In this document: positions 55,425 to 64,000 of the stretch, piece by piece
Layout of the letters: every line of letters starts with the position of its first letter
Numbering within the stretch: position 1 is the stretch's first letter
Assembly (NCBI GenBank): GCA_963576735.1
Contig: OY755186.1
Span: 13,813,970 to 13,877,969 of the forward strand
Origin: Bedellia somnulentella
Taxonomy: Eukaryota; Arthropoda; Insecta; Lepidoptera; Bedelliidae
DNA length: 64,000 bases
Direction of reading: 5' to 3'
Position numbers and translations under genes: made by a program
Notes under the pieces: model-generated
The model's input: the letters and a program-made list of their open reading frames with translations, nothing else
Databases searched by the model: none
Told to the model about the DNA's origin: nothing

Positions 55425-55590
55425 ATTGATTTTTGGGCGATGTGGTTAGAGACCCGTCACCAAAAACATTTATTATTACTAGCTACTATATTTCCCCACT
55501 CAACTTCCAAAAGCGTCTGAGGAATTTCTCATTCCAAAGCTCTGGCTACCTCGTTTAGGGATTTATAGCCGTGAGTATATGTATTTAAGT
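55425..55590 (+). mobile_element. SINE-A, 5'-truncated copy
   Basis: GATTTTTGGGCGATGTGGTT through CTCTGGCTACCTCGTTTAGG and GCCGTGAGTATATGTATT. It lies directly before the foldback element. Confidence 0.85.
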
Positions 55591-56339
55591 TGAAGCAAAT
55601 TGCTACAATTTTAACAGCTAAAGAGTGTCACTCAAGCCATAATCCTCAAATTTTATAACTTCATGAAATTGATTTTGATCAATGTTAAAAAATAGTGCAT
55701 GAATAGTGCTAAATAGTGCCATAGACCAGATAAATAGTGCTATTATGGTTAAAAAGTTATAGCTAAAGTTTATTAAGGATTATGGCTTGAGGTTCAAGCC
55801 ATAATCCTCATCTCTGCAGCAAACAAACGGTGCGGCCTAGAGTCTAGGTTAAGGTTTCAAAAAATAGTGCATAAATAGTGCTCACGTTATGCCAATTCCC
55901 AGAAGGAACCGTTCATTGGTTCCAGAGTTATTAAGGTTTCTTGATGAGGATTATGGCTTGAGGTTTTGATAACCTCAAATATCTATCTCCGTAATGTCTG
56001 CAGCTATTCGGTTGAAAGTTATGTCAAAAAATAGTGCGGAAATAGTGCTTCCGGTCTATATTTTTTTCCATCCGATTTATTGAGCCCAAGTATCTAAATA
56101 AAAAGCATTAACTTTCACATACGTTTCTGTCCAGGTACACTCCAGCAGAAAACTGATTAGGATTTTTCTTGTAGATTTTTCAAAGTTTCGTTTTGGTATG
56201 CATATTATTTAATCAAATTAATTGCTATTATTTAAGTAAGGCTATTTTAATTGCTATTATTTAAGTAAGGCTGTTTGTTTTTCATATGCGCGGGGAGTGT
56301 TGTAATCTTGTGACCTCACTTAGACTAACTAACTCATTA

Positions 56340-56755
56340 AACCATCCAATACCACTTTGTTACATAAGAGTATATTTTGTCTTGCCCCGTTTATGTATAA
56401 TAAACTTCCACAAAATGTAAAATTGCTGCAGTTTACATAATTTGAACAGAAAATGTTTAAATTACTTGTAAATAAATGTTATTATAGCTTAAGAGACTAT
56501 TTGGAAGATAATTATAAGCTTGTTTTTAGATAAAGTAAATACTTCCTATTGTTTTAAGTTTAAAAAAAAAAACTATCTTTTGTTTCATTTTATTTTTTGA
56601 TGTTTTATTTGACTGAGCTCTGTTTTAAATTAAATTTTATTTATATTTGTATGGCTAAAAATGGCTTACCATAAGAGAAACTCTACCCATGTATGCTACC
56701 AACAACTTGCATATAACTTTACTTATGGAATCAAATAAATATTATTCTATTCTAC
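56340..56755 (+). mobile_element. LINE 3' end in the foldback centre
   Basis: Encodes a jockey-like C-terminus (EQKMFKLLVNKCYYSLRDYL) then a stop near 56531, a 3' UTR and an ATTCT-type tail at 56740-56755. Severely 5'-truncated. Confidence 0.75.
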
Positions 56756-56849
56756 ATATCGTGTCCTAGGCGTGCGAGTGGTGACTTGCAAAATCTTCAT
56801 TATAGAGTCGCTTAAAAAGTTAAGTATTTTCATAAATTCAGTACTTACC

Positions 56850-57117
56850 ATGTTTAATAGTAGGTAATAGATAGACACTGAATGATTCGACCAAGTTTTT
56901 CTGCAATCGGAACACGTACTTTGTCTTTTAAGTATGTGAACAATTCATATATCGTAAACACTTTAATTAGGTACTTTATTATATTACTCTCACTTCGGTA
57001 ATTTGCAATTACATCAACAGCAAAACATGTAACGGACACACACACACGGACAGGATAGAAACAAAAAAACACATCGAGTGTTCCCTTCTCCGTCTCAGTC
57101 GCACTCAATGCCTGCCT
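56850..57117 (-). CDS. Exon-like frame in the foldback centre, unidentified
   Basis: On the minus strand TTTTCTCTACTCAG at 57118-57131 resembles a 3' splice site. An open frame then runs about 84 codons (LSATETEKGTLDVFF onward, with KDKVRVPIAEKLGRII near the end) to a stop at 56854, followed at once by ACATGGTAAGTA, which resembles a 5' splice site. It may be a remnant transposase or host exon. I do not recognise the protein. Confidence 0.3.
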
Positions 57118-57866
57118 GAGTAGAGAAAAGGATAGTATGATTCATCGTTGATCGTCAAAGATAGCAGGCAGAGCGAGTCGGCAGCGGCCAACATCGCGGC
57201 GTTCGGAAGTCCAAGTAAGAGTTACTACATAATCTAACAAGAAATTACCTACTTAAATAATCGTGAGTTTATTAAAACATGAACATGCAATGTAACCTAA
57301 ATACTTAATTTTGCTTTAAGAAAAATCCTAATCAGTTTTCTGCTGGAGTGTAGCTGGACAGAAATGTATGTGAAAGTTAATGCTTTTTATTTAGATACTT
57401 GGGCTAAGTAAATCGGATAGAAATAATTATAGTCCGGAAGCACTATTTCCGCACTATTTTTTGACATAACTTTCAACCGAATAGCTGCAGACATTACGGA
57501 GATATTTGAGGTTATCAAAACCTCAAGCCATAATCCTCATCAAGAAACCTTAATAGCTCTGGAACCAATGAACGATTCCTTCTGGGAATTGGCATAACGT
57601 GAGCACTATTTATGCACTATTTTTTGAAACCTTAACCTAGACTCTAGGCCGCACCGTTTGTTTGCTGCAGAGATGAGGATTATGGCTTGAACCTCAAGCC
57701 ATAATCCTCAATAAACTTTAGCTATAACTTTTTAACCATAATAGCACTATTTATCTGGTCTATGGCACTATTTAGCACTATTTATGCACTATTTTTTAGC
57801 ATTGATCAAAATCAATTTCATGAAGTTTTAAAATTTGAGGATTATGGCTTGAGGGACACCTAAAGA

Positions 57867-58254
57867 TGTTAAGCTGAGCTCTAGACTATTATTTACTTTC
57901 GAAGGCTCAAGTCAGAAATAGTTATAAAATAAACAACCTCTTTCAAATACTCAAAGTATTTATAAATGATATAAAACTACTGTATAATGTTAATGTCTAA
58001 GTAGAGGTAAGTTTATATGATGTAACAAAGGTATCCATTTATGTTCATCAAATAGGCTTTTATGCATTCGTTCCAAAAGCCGTGAAGGTAATTGCGCCCA
58101 TAGATGAGGCTATGCATGCTGCGAGAAACGGTTGTAATGAACATATATTTTAGTTACAAATTAATTACCTAATGCCATTTTCTTCTTTCATTATGTTAAT
58201 ATACAAATGAATATTTTGTCAGATTTAGAGAGTCTGTGAGCCATATGAATAATA
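57867..58254. other. AT-rich spacer
   Basis: No gene or repeat recognised. Confidence 0.45.
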
Positions 58255-58410
58255 ACTGTGTAGTGCCGGATTAGAAAAACACGAACCCACTATTTCCCAA
58301 ACGCGTCACTTGTGATGACTTAAGGTATTTGGGCTTTTTGAGTCATTTTTACCCACTCTACTTTCAACACCAGCTACCTCTTTTGGGAATTTGGGGCCGT
58401 GATTTTAGTA
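58255..58410 (+). mobile_element. SINE-A, degraded copy
   Basis: TGTGTAGTGCCGGATTAGAA, TTAAGGTATTTGGGCTTTTT and AGCTACCTCTTTTGGGAATT with GGGCCGTGA are diverged SINE-A segments with the middle deleted. Confidence 0.7.
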
Positions 58411-58680
58411 TTGATAGGTTTTCCTATATTTAATTACACAAACATAAAAAAACATTCAATAAACATTAACAGAACAATATTTATATGTAAGTCTATAGAA
58501 TTTCATCAAATTTCAACTGAGCCAGAATTCTGTAACACATACGGTCAGATTGTAATGATGTTAGGCACTGCAGTGGGAGGCTCTTTAGTAACTGAGTCGT
58601 TTATCGCTGAGTTTCTTACGGGTTCTTCTCGCAACGATACACCTTCCGAATTCGAAGTAGAGTCAGTAGAGTAAGATTTA
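58399..58680 (+). repeat. Repeat with conserved TGSSRN frame
   Basis: Open for 91 codons. The last 40 (MMLGTAVGGSLVTESFIAEF, then LTGSSRNDTPSEFEVESV) share the conserved block with 32020-32115 minus. Only that block is convincingly coding-like. It could be part of an unidentified transposon protein. Confidence 0.4.
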
Positions 58681-58849
58681 ACTTATACGTAAGTTTGTGA
58701 CGTTCAATAAATAGAGAATAATTCCTTTTATTTCGAAATAAATATTTTATATCTTTATCTTTAACTTCCATTACTTTGTAACAGCGTACTCCTAATATGA
58801 AATTGAAGCTTATACGACCTCGATTCAGTTGCAAACTTCCAACAAGATT

Positions 58850-58985
58850 CAACTAGTCTAACACACTGTCCTAATATCAAGTCAATGGTGTTGGAGCGCA
58901 TACGTTAACAGGAAGGTATTTAGGTATGTGCATAAATTAGCCTATGAACAACGAATACACAAATTTTCAGATAAATCAGTCCCTA
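58850..58985 (-). repeat. Interspersed repeat, inverted partner at 27069-27245
   Basis: See the partner; about 135 bp of similarity, no coding. Confidence 0.65.
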
Positions 58986-59054
58986 TTAAGTTATACATGT
59001 TGAGATAAAAAAATATTTTCAAAAAGCAGGAGTCCTAAGACAAACAAGAAGGAT

Positions 59055-59135
59055 TTTTCAGAAATTCAAAATTTTGATCGATAGTCTGTGCCTACCCTAA
59101 TAGAAGTAAATGGTATTATTATAAGTAAGTTTTAT
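59055..59135 (+). mobile_element. LINE-T 3' end, degraded copy
   Basis: TTGATCGATAGTCTGTGCCT and ACCCTAATAGAAGTAAATGG with a GTAAG tail resemble the LINE-T terminus. Confidence 0.6.
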
Positions 59136-59169
59136 ACATGTTCTTACAATCGCTATACAGGTTTTGAGA

Positions 59170-59310
59170 ATTTATTTCTCCTAAAGCCCCTAGTTTATTT
59201 TCGACAGTAAAAATCTCATCATGCTTTGTCATCGGAAAAAAGAATTTATTCAAACAAGAATACAATATTTCATCAAAACTTTTATTTAAAATGATTTTCT
59301 TTGAATTTAA
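59170..59310. repeat. Interspersed repeat, partner at 50065-50340
   Basis: Shares TTTATTTTCGACAGTAAA and flanking blocks with 50090-50290, with a deletion. Confidence 0.55.
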
Positions 59311-59414
59311 ATATTATGGTTTAAAACATAGTAATCATTAGAACTATGGTTTTAAATCCAAATTAAAGTTTCCCATTTTTTGAGGAAGGTAAATATAAAG
59401 TGCTTTTTTGTATT

Positions 59415-59640
59415 GCCGCACGTCCGTGGCCGAGAGGTTAGGTGGCTAGCTTCTGGGTCCGGAGGTCGCGGGTTTGATCTTCGCTGAGAGCAACATTTAT
59501 TTGATGAATATAAATGGTGTTTCTTAGTCTTGGATGTAATTTAAATATGTATTATTTAATATTAAGTATATCGTTGAGTTAGTATCCCACACCACAAGTT
59601 AATAAGTTGTACTTACTTTGAGCTTAACCTCTGGAGCCTA
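59415..59640 (+). mobile_element. SINE-D, tRNA-derived
   Basis: The tRNA-like head has CGTGGCCGAGAGGTTAGGTG (box A region) and GGTCGCGGGTTTGATCTTCG (box B region). Its anticodon arm does not pair properly, so it is not a tRNA gene. The body (ATAAATGGTGTTTCTTAGTC, TGTATTATTTAATATTAAGT, then CACCACAAGTTAATAAG) resembles a tRNA-SINE widespread in insects, from memory. Confidence 0.65.
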
Positions 59641-60284
59641 TTTTCATACATATCCAACTGGTCTTAACAGAAGACTTTTTGCTAAATTATGTACAAGATC
59701 GAAAGCCCAGCGCGCTGGTTTGGAACAGGGCCATATTGAAACTCATTATCATATCTCTTACGGTTATATTTAAATAATGTGAAGGGCCCAATAAGATAAG
59801 ATAACTGAATTTTGAGACACACGACATTATTAGGTTGAGTCGTGCGATGGAGTGAGAAGAGTGTGACTTCTGAACGATGTGGTGTGAAAGATAGCGATGT
59901 GCTAGGTAGAAATGTATTTTATGTGTTATCGTTGCTATACCCTTTCAGGGTGCAGTGTACGTGCATATTCATACACTTACATCTGTAAAATTTATTGAAC
60001 ATTGCTTGCGAGAAATAAATAAGTAATAAGAATGTTATACACGTTTTGGAACATAGATCAATCAAGCTCAATACATAGAAAGTGATATAAATAAAATGTA
60101 GATAGATACATAAAAAAATGTGCGTAGCAGAATATTAATGAATATAAGGGAAACAGAAGAGGTTTGAAAGAATAAGTAAAGGGCTTAAATATAATTACGG
60201 AAGTAATTTTAATAAGAATTTGCTAAAAATATGTTATATATCCTAAACCATAAGACACATTTAACTTAAAACTGTTTGTTACAG
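59641..60284. other. AT-rich spacer
   Basis: No gene or repeat recognised. Confidence 0.45.
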
Positions 60285-60422
60285 GAGTCCAGACCATCAA
60301 TCAAGTTTGGCAGAACAGTTCGTTATTAATGGAGTGCCCAACTATGTCCTGTGTATAGAGTTACGTCCCTGCAAATTAGTGTCGGTAACTCATTGCTGTC
60401 TGTTTCTCTTTGATTTTTAAGT
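60285..60422 (+). CDS. Possible exon, unidentified
   Basis: TTAAAACTGTTTGTTACAG at 60266-60284 is a good 3' splice site. The following frame (GAGTCC with phase 1) reads SPDHQSSLAEQFVINGVPNY and on to a stop at about 60420, 45 codons. No second exon was found. It could be a terminal exon, a transposon remnant or chance. Confidence 0.25.
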
Positions 60423-60689
60423 TTTATTCTTGTATTCTGTAAGTTATGGCATACATGCATCTCAGTGTTATTTAACTTTCACTTTTTCTATTGGTGAGAA
60501 CTTGTTAATAGCATAGTTTAAACTCATAGTTTTAATTTAAATATTTTATTTGTCCTGTTAATTCTCCAAATAAAATTAAATCAGAATAATCAAATAAAAT
60601 AATTCAAACGCATTATTTCTCTTATACATTTGTTGAAGTTGAAATGATTGCTATTTGTACTATAAAATTGAATGTTGTACCAATAATCT

Positions 60690-60785
60690 GTGCCATGTGT
60701 AAGGTTTGATATGGCTCCACCTGATGCATGCATGGGGACATGCATGTCGTCAGGACGGTCAAGTGTAAGGTTTTCCAAAAAATAC
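60690..60785 (-). repeat. Relative of the copia-type internal end at 12095-12175
   Basis: The minus strand reads AACCTTACACTTGACCGTCC, CTGACGACATGCATG, CCCCATGCATGCATCA, then AACCTTACACATGG. At 12095-12165 the plus strand has the same order of blocks, both bounded by AACCTTACA. Suggests a remnant of the same LTR family. Confidence 0.55.
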
Positions 60786-60789
60786 TCTA

Positions 60790-61569
60790 AAATATGAGGT
60801 ATCTGATTTGCTATCAGCTAGCCACACTGGTGACCGGAAGGTGGGGCGCGACATTCGATAGAGAAATTGATTGAATCGAGCGCTCGAAGCGTATTAGTTT
60901 ATCTACTTGTATTTGTAATGGCCAGAGATTATTTGAGCTTTGATATAACCTTTGTCGATACCTGTGGTGTGAGAATAGTCAGAATAATATAGTCATTGTC
61001 AGTGTATATCTGAGTTTTGGTTATAATTTCCCTAGACACCTGATCGATACAAGGCAGTTCTTACATCATCATCGATCAAATGCAACGCATACAATGTAAG
61101 AGCTGGAAGTCGAAGATGGCCTGTTCGCGTTTTTTTACAATAAACTTGATTAAGCAGCTACAAACTCGTGGATTCTATGTCAAAACATTTTATCCTTCAA
61201 CTAGTGAGTAACCTACGTGAACGGTATATGAAAAAAAAAACCACTCAAACTGCGACTGCAGAGACAAAAAACTAATTCTGAAACAAAAAAACCATGTACT
61301 ACAAACAAAAAGGGGTGGCTATGTCAAATCAATAGTAATTGTAAAAAAAATGCATGTGAAAACTGCACTATCTATAAAAAATCTACTTGGGGAAAATGTA
61401 AAAAAAGAGTCTACAAAAGGTTACTAATTTAACGCTAAATTGTTTACTATTAACAAAAAAAATTGTACTGTTTTCTATGTTATTTTAATTTAAAATGTGT
61501 AAAAACGTCATAAGAATTTGTGAATGTAAGGTTTGAAAGACTTTCCAGAGTGAGTCGAACCCTCGATAT
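60790..61569. other. Unassigned region
   Basis: No supported gene. 60790-61230 has some LTR-like features (GGTGACCGGAAGG, and TTACAATAAACTTGATTAAG near 61135) but no partner in the window. 61330-61420 encodes a short Cys- and Lys-rich stretch (ACENCTIYKKSTWGKCKKR) of unknown meaning. Confidence 0.3.
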
Positions 61570-61929
61570 ACTCTTTATTTAATATACTTCTGAGCATTTT
61601 TGTCGTTTCAAACCATTTTTTGTATAATAAAATAAATTGGAATGTTCGGTCACCCTGTTGTTGTATCCGAATTTATAGCTTATAGCTGCTATTTGGATGT
61701 GTTTATTATAGGGGTTGATAAAAATAAATTTGTGTTTCATGTAATCAAATTCTCAATAAACAGTAACGATTTCAAAAAGTATCTTGTTTTTTTATCAACA
61801 CCTTTTTCTTGTTTAAAACGTGTCAAAAGTGGACGATTTTTATTGATAAATCAAGGAGTTGAGGTCAAAAATTTTAATGAATTAAATCAAAAACCTGATG
61901 ATATGAAAATTTGGCTGCCGCCGTTCTAG
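61570..61929 (+). repeat. Repeat family with an open MFGHP frame
   Basis: The frame 61642-61929, 95 codons, begins MFGHPVVVSEFIAYSCY and ends KPDDMKIWLPPF. Its DNA matches 49375-49640, where the frame is broken. I do not recognise the protein. Two copies argue for a transposon-borne or duplicated sequence. Confidence 0.45.
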
Positions 61930-62375
61930 GCTACAGTGATGTAGCCATTAGCAATTTGTTCGGCGCTGCTCGCCTTTGACGGAAACCCAATATTTCATAA
62001 AAAAATTGGATAATGGTGCCGTCCACGTATGCTTTTGATATTTTTTAAAATATCTTATCATATATTCCGACATTGCATAAATAAACAAATAAAATTAATA
62101 TGAAAAGGGCGGTCGACCCCAATATATATAGTTGTGTGCCATGCTATGTAAAAATTAAGAAGTGTATTTACTTGTTGAGTATACGTTTTTTACTAACTCA
62201 AGACTTAAGACTAACTTACATTATATAATGGCAAGAGAGGGACAAGATGCCCTCACACTACACTACATAGTAATTACTTAAGTAAATAAATTAATAAAAA
62301 AACTATGATTATCCTTATTTATACCCAGCATAACAAAAAAGGTATATAAATTAAGGGAGAAAGAATGTGGACTCG
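61930..62375. other. AT-rich spacer
   Basis: No gene or repeat recognised. Confidence 0.45.
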
Positions 62376-63653
62376 ATTTTTTTAACCGACTTCAAAAAAA
62401 GGAGTGTTCTCAATTCGACCGTATATTTTTTTTTTTTTTTTATGTATGTTCGCCGATTACTTCGCCATTTGTGAACCGATTTTGATTATTATTTTTTTGT
62501 TCGAAAGAAGATACTCCCGGATTGGTACCATGATGAGGATGTTAGGGTCTGATGATGGGATCCTGGAGAAATCGAGGGGAACCCTGAAATTTTATAGGCA
62601 AATGTACCGCGTTTTACATATTTTATGAACAAGTATTAGCATTTGCTTCTGAAAATCATATTGTTATGCTGCTGAGCTGATGATGGAAGGTGTGGGTCCT
62701 TAATCACTAGGAGTTAGGAAACAGTTCTTTCACCATTCTATAAAGATTTATGCTCCTCTTCGTAGCTTTTATGAAGATAATACAGGTTCACTCAACATTT
62801 CTTTTGTTATGTTATTGTTACCGAGAAAGTACCATAAGACCAGGATGAAATCGAGGGGACTGTCGAAACTAACAATCATGTCACAGTGTATTTGTTCAAA
62901 ACGCCGATAGGCCTGCTCTGTATAACGTGAGAACGTGGGTCCAAGCAAAGCGTGGGTACTCTGAACAACAGGTGACAATGTCACGTGATATTCAGAAGTA
63001 TTACTACCTCTGCTAACCCCTTCGGGGATATTCGGCGTGAACGTTTGAGTCTTTCTTGAGATGTAGAATTGTAGACCATCGCCTTTCGAAGGATTTCAAG
63101 AACATTGTAAATTTACATATAGTTGAGCCTATTTAATATCGTACTATAATAGAAATACCGGAAATACGAAGAATAATAGGTACAGTAACTGTCGCACTGC
63201 CTAATACGAGAGGCATCTTTGCCAGGTCTACCCATCTCTAAAACTCGTAAAATAAAATAACTTTTAACAAAAAGAAAACCGACTTCATAGCGGGAAAAAC
63301 AAACGAAAATAAACAATCTAGTACTAAAAAGTACGAAATAAGGTTTTTAATTGAATATGAGTACTGTGATTAATACCTTAGCAATTTCTTTATTCCACAC
63401 GCGTCAGTTCAACCTACCTAAATATTAAAATTCTCTTAAATTAATTTTTGAGTCGGTGCCAGTCAAACAAAAGTGAATTCACCCTACTATCTATCTCTGA
63501 TTATTACAATCTAAACAATATATATCTATCGCCTAACGTTCTAAATGGTAATACGTACAAAAATAAATTTACCCTACAACTACAAGATATCCTATATTGT
63601 ACATGTGTATGAAGTGCGAAATACACACTTATTATTGTCAATCATCCCGCAGG
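62376..63653 (-). repeat. REP-X copy 2
   Basis: Inverse of 6205-7495. The end at 62382 reads TTAACCGACTTCAAAAAAAG. The shared SINE-B body is at about 62880-63045. Compared with copy 1 it holds about 250 extra bases (63170-63420) that form the left arm of the inverted repeat at 63254 and a short frame beginning MGRPGKDASRIRQ. Confidence 0.65.
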
Positions 63654-63862
63654 CTGGCACCGGCTCACAAATTAATTTAAGAGAATTTTAATATTTAGGT
63701 AGGTTGAACTGACGCGTGTGGAATAAAGAAATTGCTAAGGTATTAATCACAGTACTCATATTCAATTAAAAACCTTATTTCGTACTTTTTAGTACTAGAT
63801 TGTTTATTTTCGTTTGTTTTTCCCGCTATGAAGTCGGTTTTCTTTTTGTTAAAAGTTATTTT
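63254..63862. repeat. Long inverted repeat, 209-bp arms
   Basis: 63254-63462 and 63654-63862 are exact-length inverted copies (two mismatches seen) with a 191-bp loop. Arms include AAAACCGACTTCATAGCGGG and GAACTGACGCGTGTGGAATA. The loop is REP-X sequence shared with 6215-6395. A transcript would form a near-perfect hairpin. Confidence 0.92.
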
Positions 63863-64000
63863 TAATCATAATCCACTTATTTTTAAGACTACTTACCTTA
63901 TTTTTATGCATTTCGTTGTGACAATGACGGTTTAAACTTTATCAGTGTTTTACCTTAGAGTTAAAGTGACATATCACCAGGGATGCTATTATAAAAAAAC

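Larger units (their letters stand above)
55625..57859. mobile_element. Complete foldback DNA transposon with 545-bp inverted arms
   Basis: Arms 55625-56170 and 57318-57859 are inverted copies at about 95 percent, ending GTGTCACTCAAGCC and GTGTCCCTCAAGCC. Flanked by an exact 7-bp duplication CTAAAGA at 55618-55624 and 57860-57866. Each arm holds about eight AATAGTGC motifs and repeated GAGGATTATGGCTTGA in both directions. The 1.15-kb centre carries a LINE tail and an exon-like frame but no full transposase. Superfamily not assigned: the 7-bp duplication and GTGTC end do not clearly match one. Confidence 0.92.

Noticed and set aside
59421..59490. Functional tRNA gene
   Set aside because: Box A and B are recognisable but the anticodon and acceptor stems do not pair. 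The following body matches a SINE.
60780..61230. Solo LTR
   Set aside because: A few LTR-like motifs, but no TG/CA-bounded pair, partner or target duplication could be found.

Overview
ORGANISM AND CHARACTER. The window reads as AT-rich insect nuclear DNA, most likely lepidopteran. The reasons are the mix of BEL/Pao, Ty3/gypsy-with-env, copia, jockey/CR1-like LINEs, tRNA-derived SINEs, mariner, Helitron-like and piggyBac-like elements, plus repeat termini I recognise from moth and butterfly genomes (for example GGCCAAGTGCGAGTCGG and the ACCGACTTC-ended family). I find no convincing intact host protein gene. Almost every long reading frame is retroelement pol, env or LINE ORF. The density and nesting suggest heterochromatin or another low-recombination region; that is inference.

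LAYOUT. 1-3598: the 3' part of an uninterrupted BEL/Pao element with its 3' LTR, lying next to LINE-Z. 3599-6225: LINE-Z, broken by a small hAT-like insert, an antisense jockey-like LINE (J1) and a Transib-like DNA transposon that itself contains SINE-C. 6205-7495: an interspersed repeat (REP-X) carrying a nested SINE-A. 8091-9895: SINE-B, a small foldback MITE and spacer. 9900-18640: a 63-bp tandem array, then LINE-T, split by a minus-strand copia-type LTR element (11548-18233) whose two 556-bp LTRs look identical although its interior is broken. 18655-25998: LINE tails, SINEs, AT-rich spacer, a deleted mariner and LINE J3. 27462-32977: SINEs, a second J1 copy and LINE fragments. 32978-40137: a Ty3/gypsy element with an env-like region, missing most of its 5' LTR and gag and carrying SINE-A, SINE-C and a LINE-T tail inside it. 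It sits in a SINE-A copy whose other half follows at 40138. 41480-46865: a nearly complete LINE with a PHD-finger ORF1, interrupted by a LINE tail, SINE-C and a piggyBac-like element. 47160-53980: LINE tails, SINE fragments, other repeats and an unusual inverted array of GGCRAC motifs. 54058-55590: a Helitron-like element and LINE-T/SINE-A copies. 55625-57859: a complete foldback transposon with 545-bp inverted arms and a 7-bp target duplication. 58255-64000: SINE and repeat fragments, a second REP-X copy and a 209-bp-arm inverted repeat.

HOW THE PARTS RELATE. Insertion order can be read from target-site duplications and split coding frames. SINE-A shares its 3' end, including the (TATG)n tail, with LINE-T, which suggests LINE-T supplies the machinery that moves SINE-A. 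SINE-B and SINE-C carry tRNA-like promoter boxes, and several copies have 11-15 bp target duplications. The DNA elements (Transib-like, piggyBac-like, mariner, foldback, MITEs) are non-autonomous here. Boundaries were read by eye; those tied to a stated target duplication should be exact or within a base, the others within about 10-20 bases.
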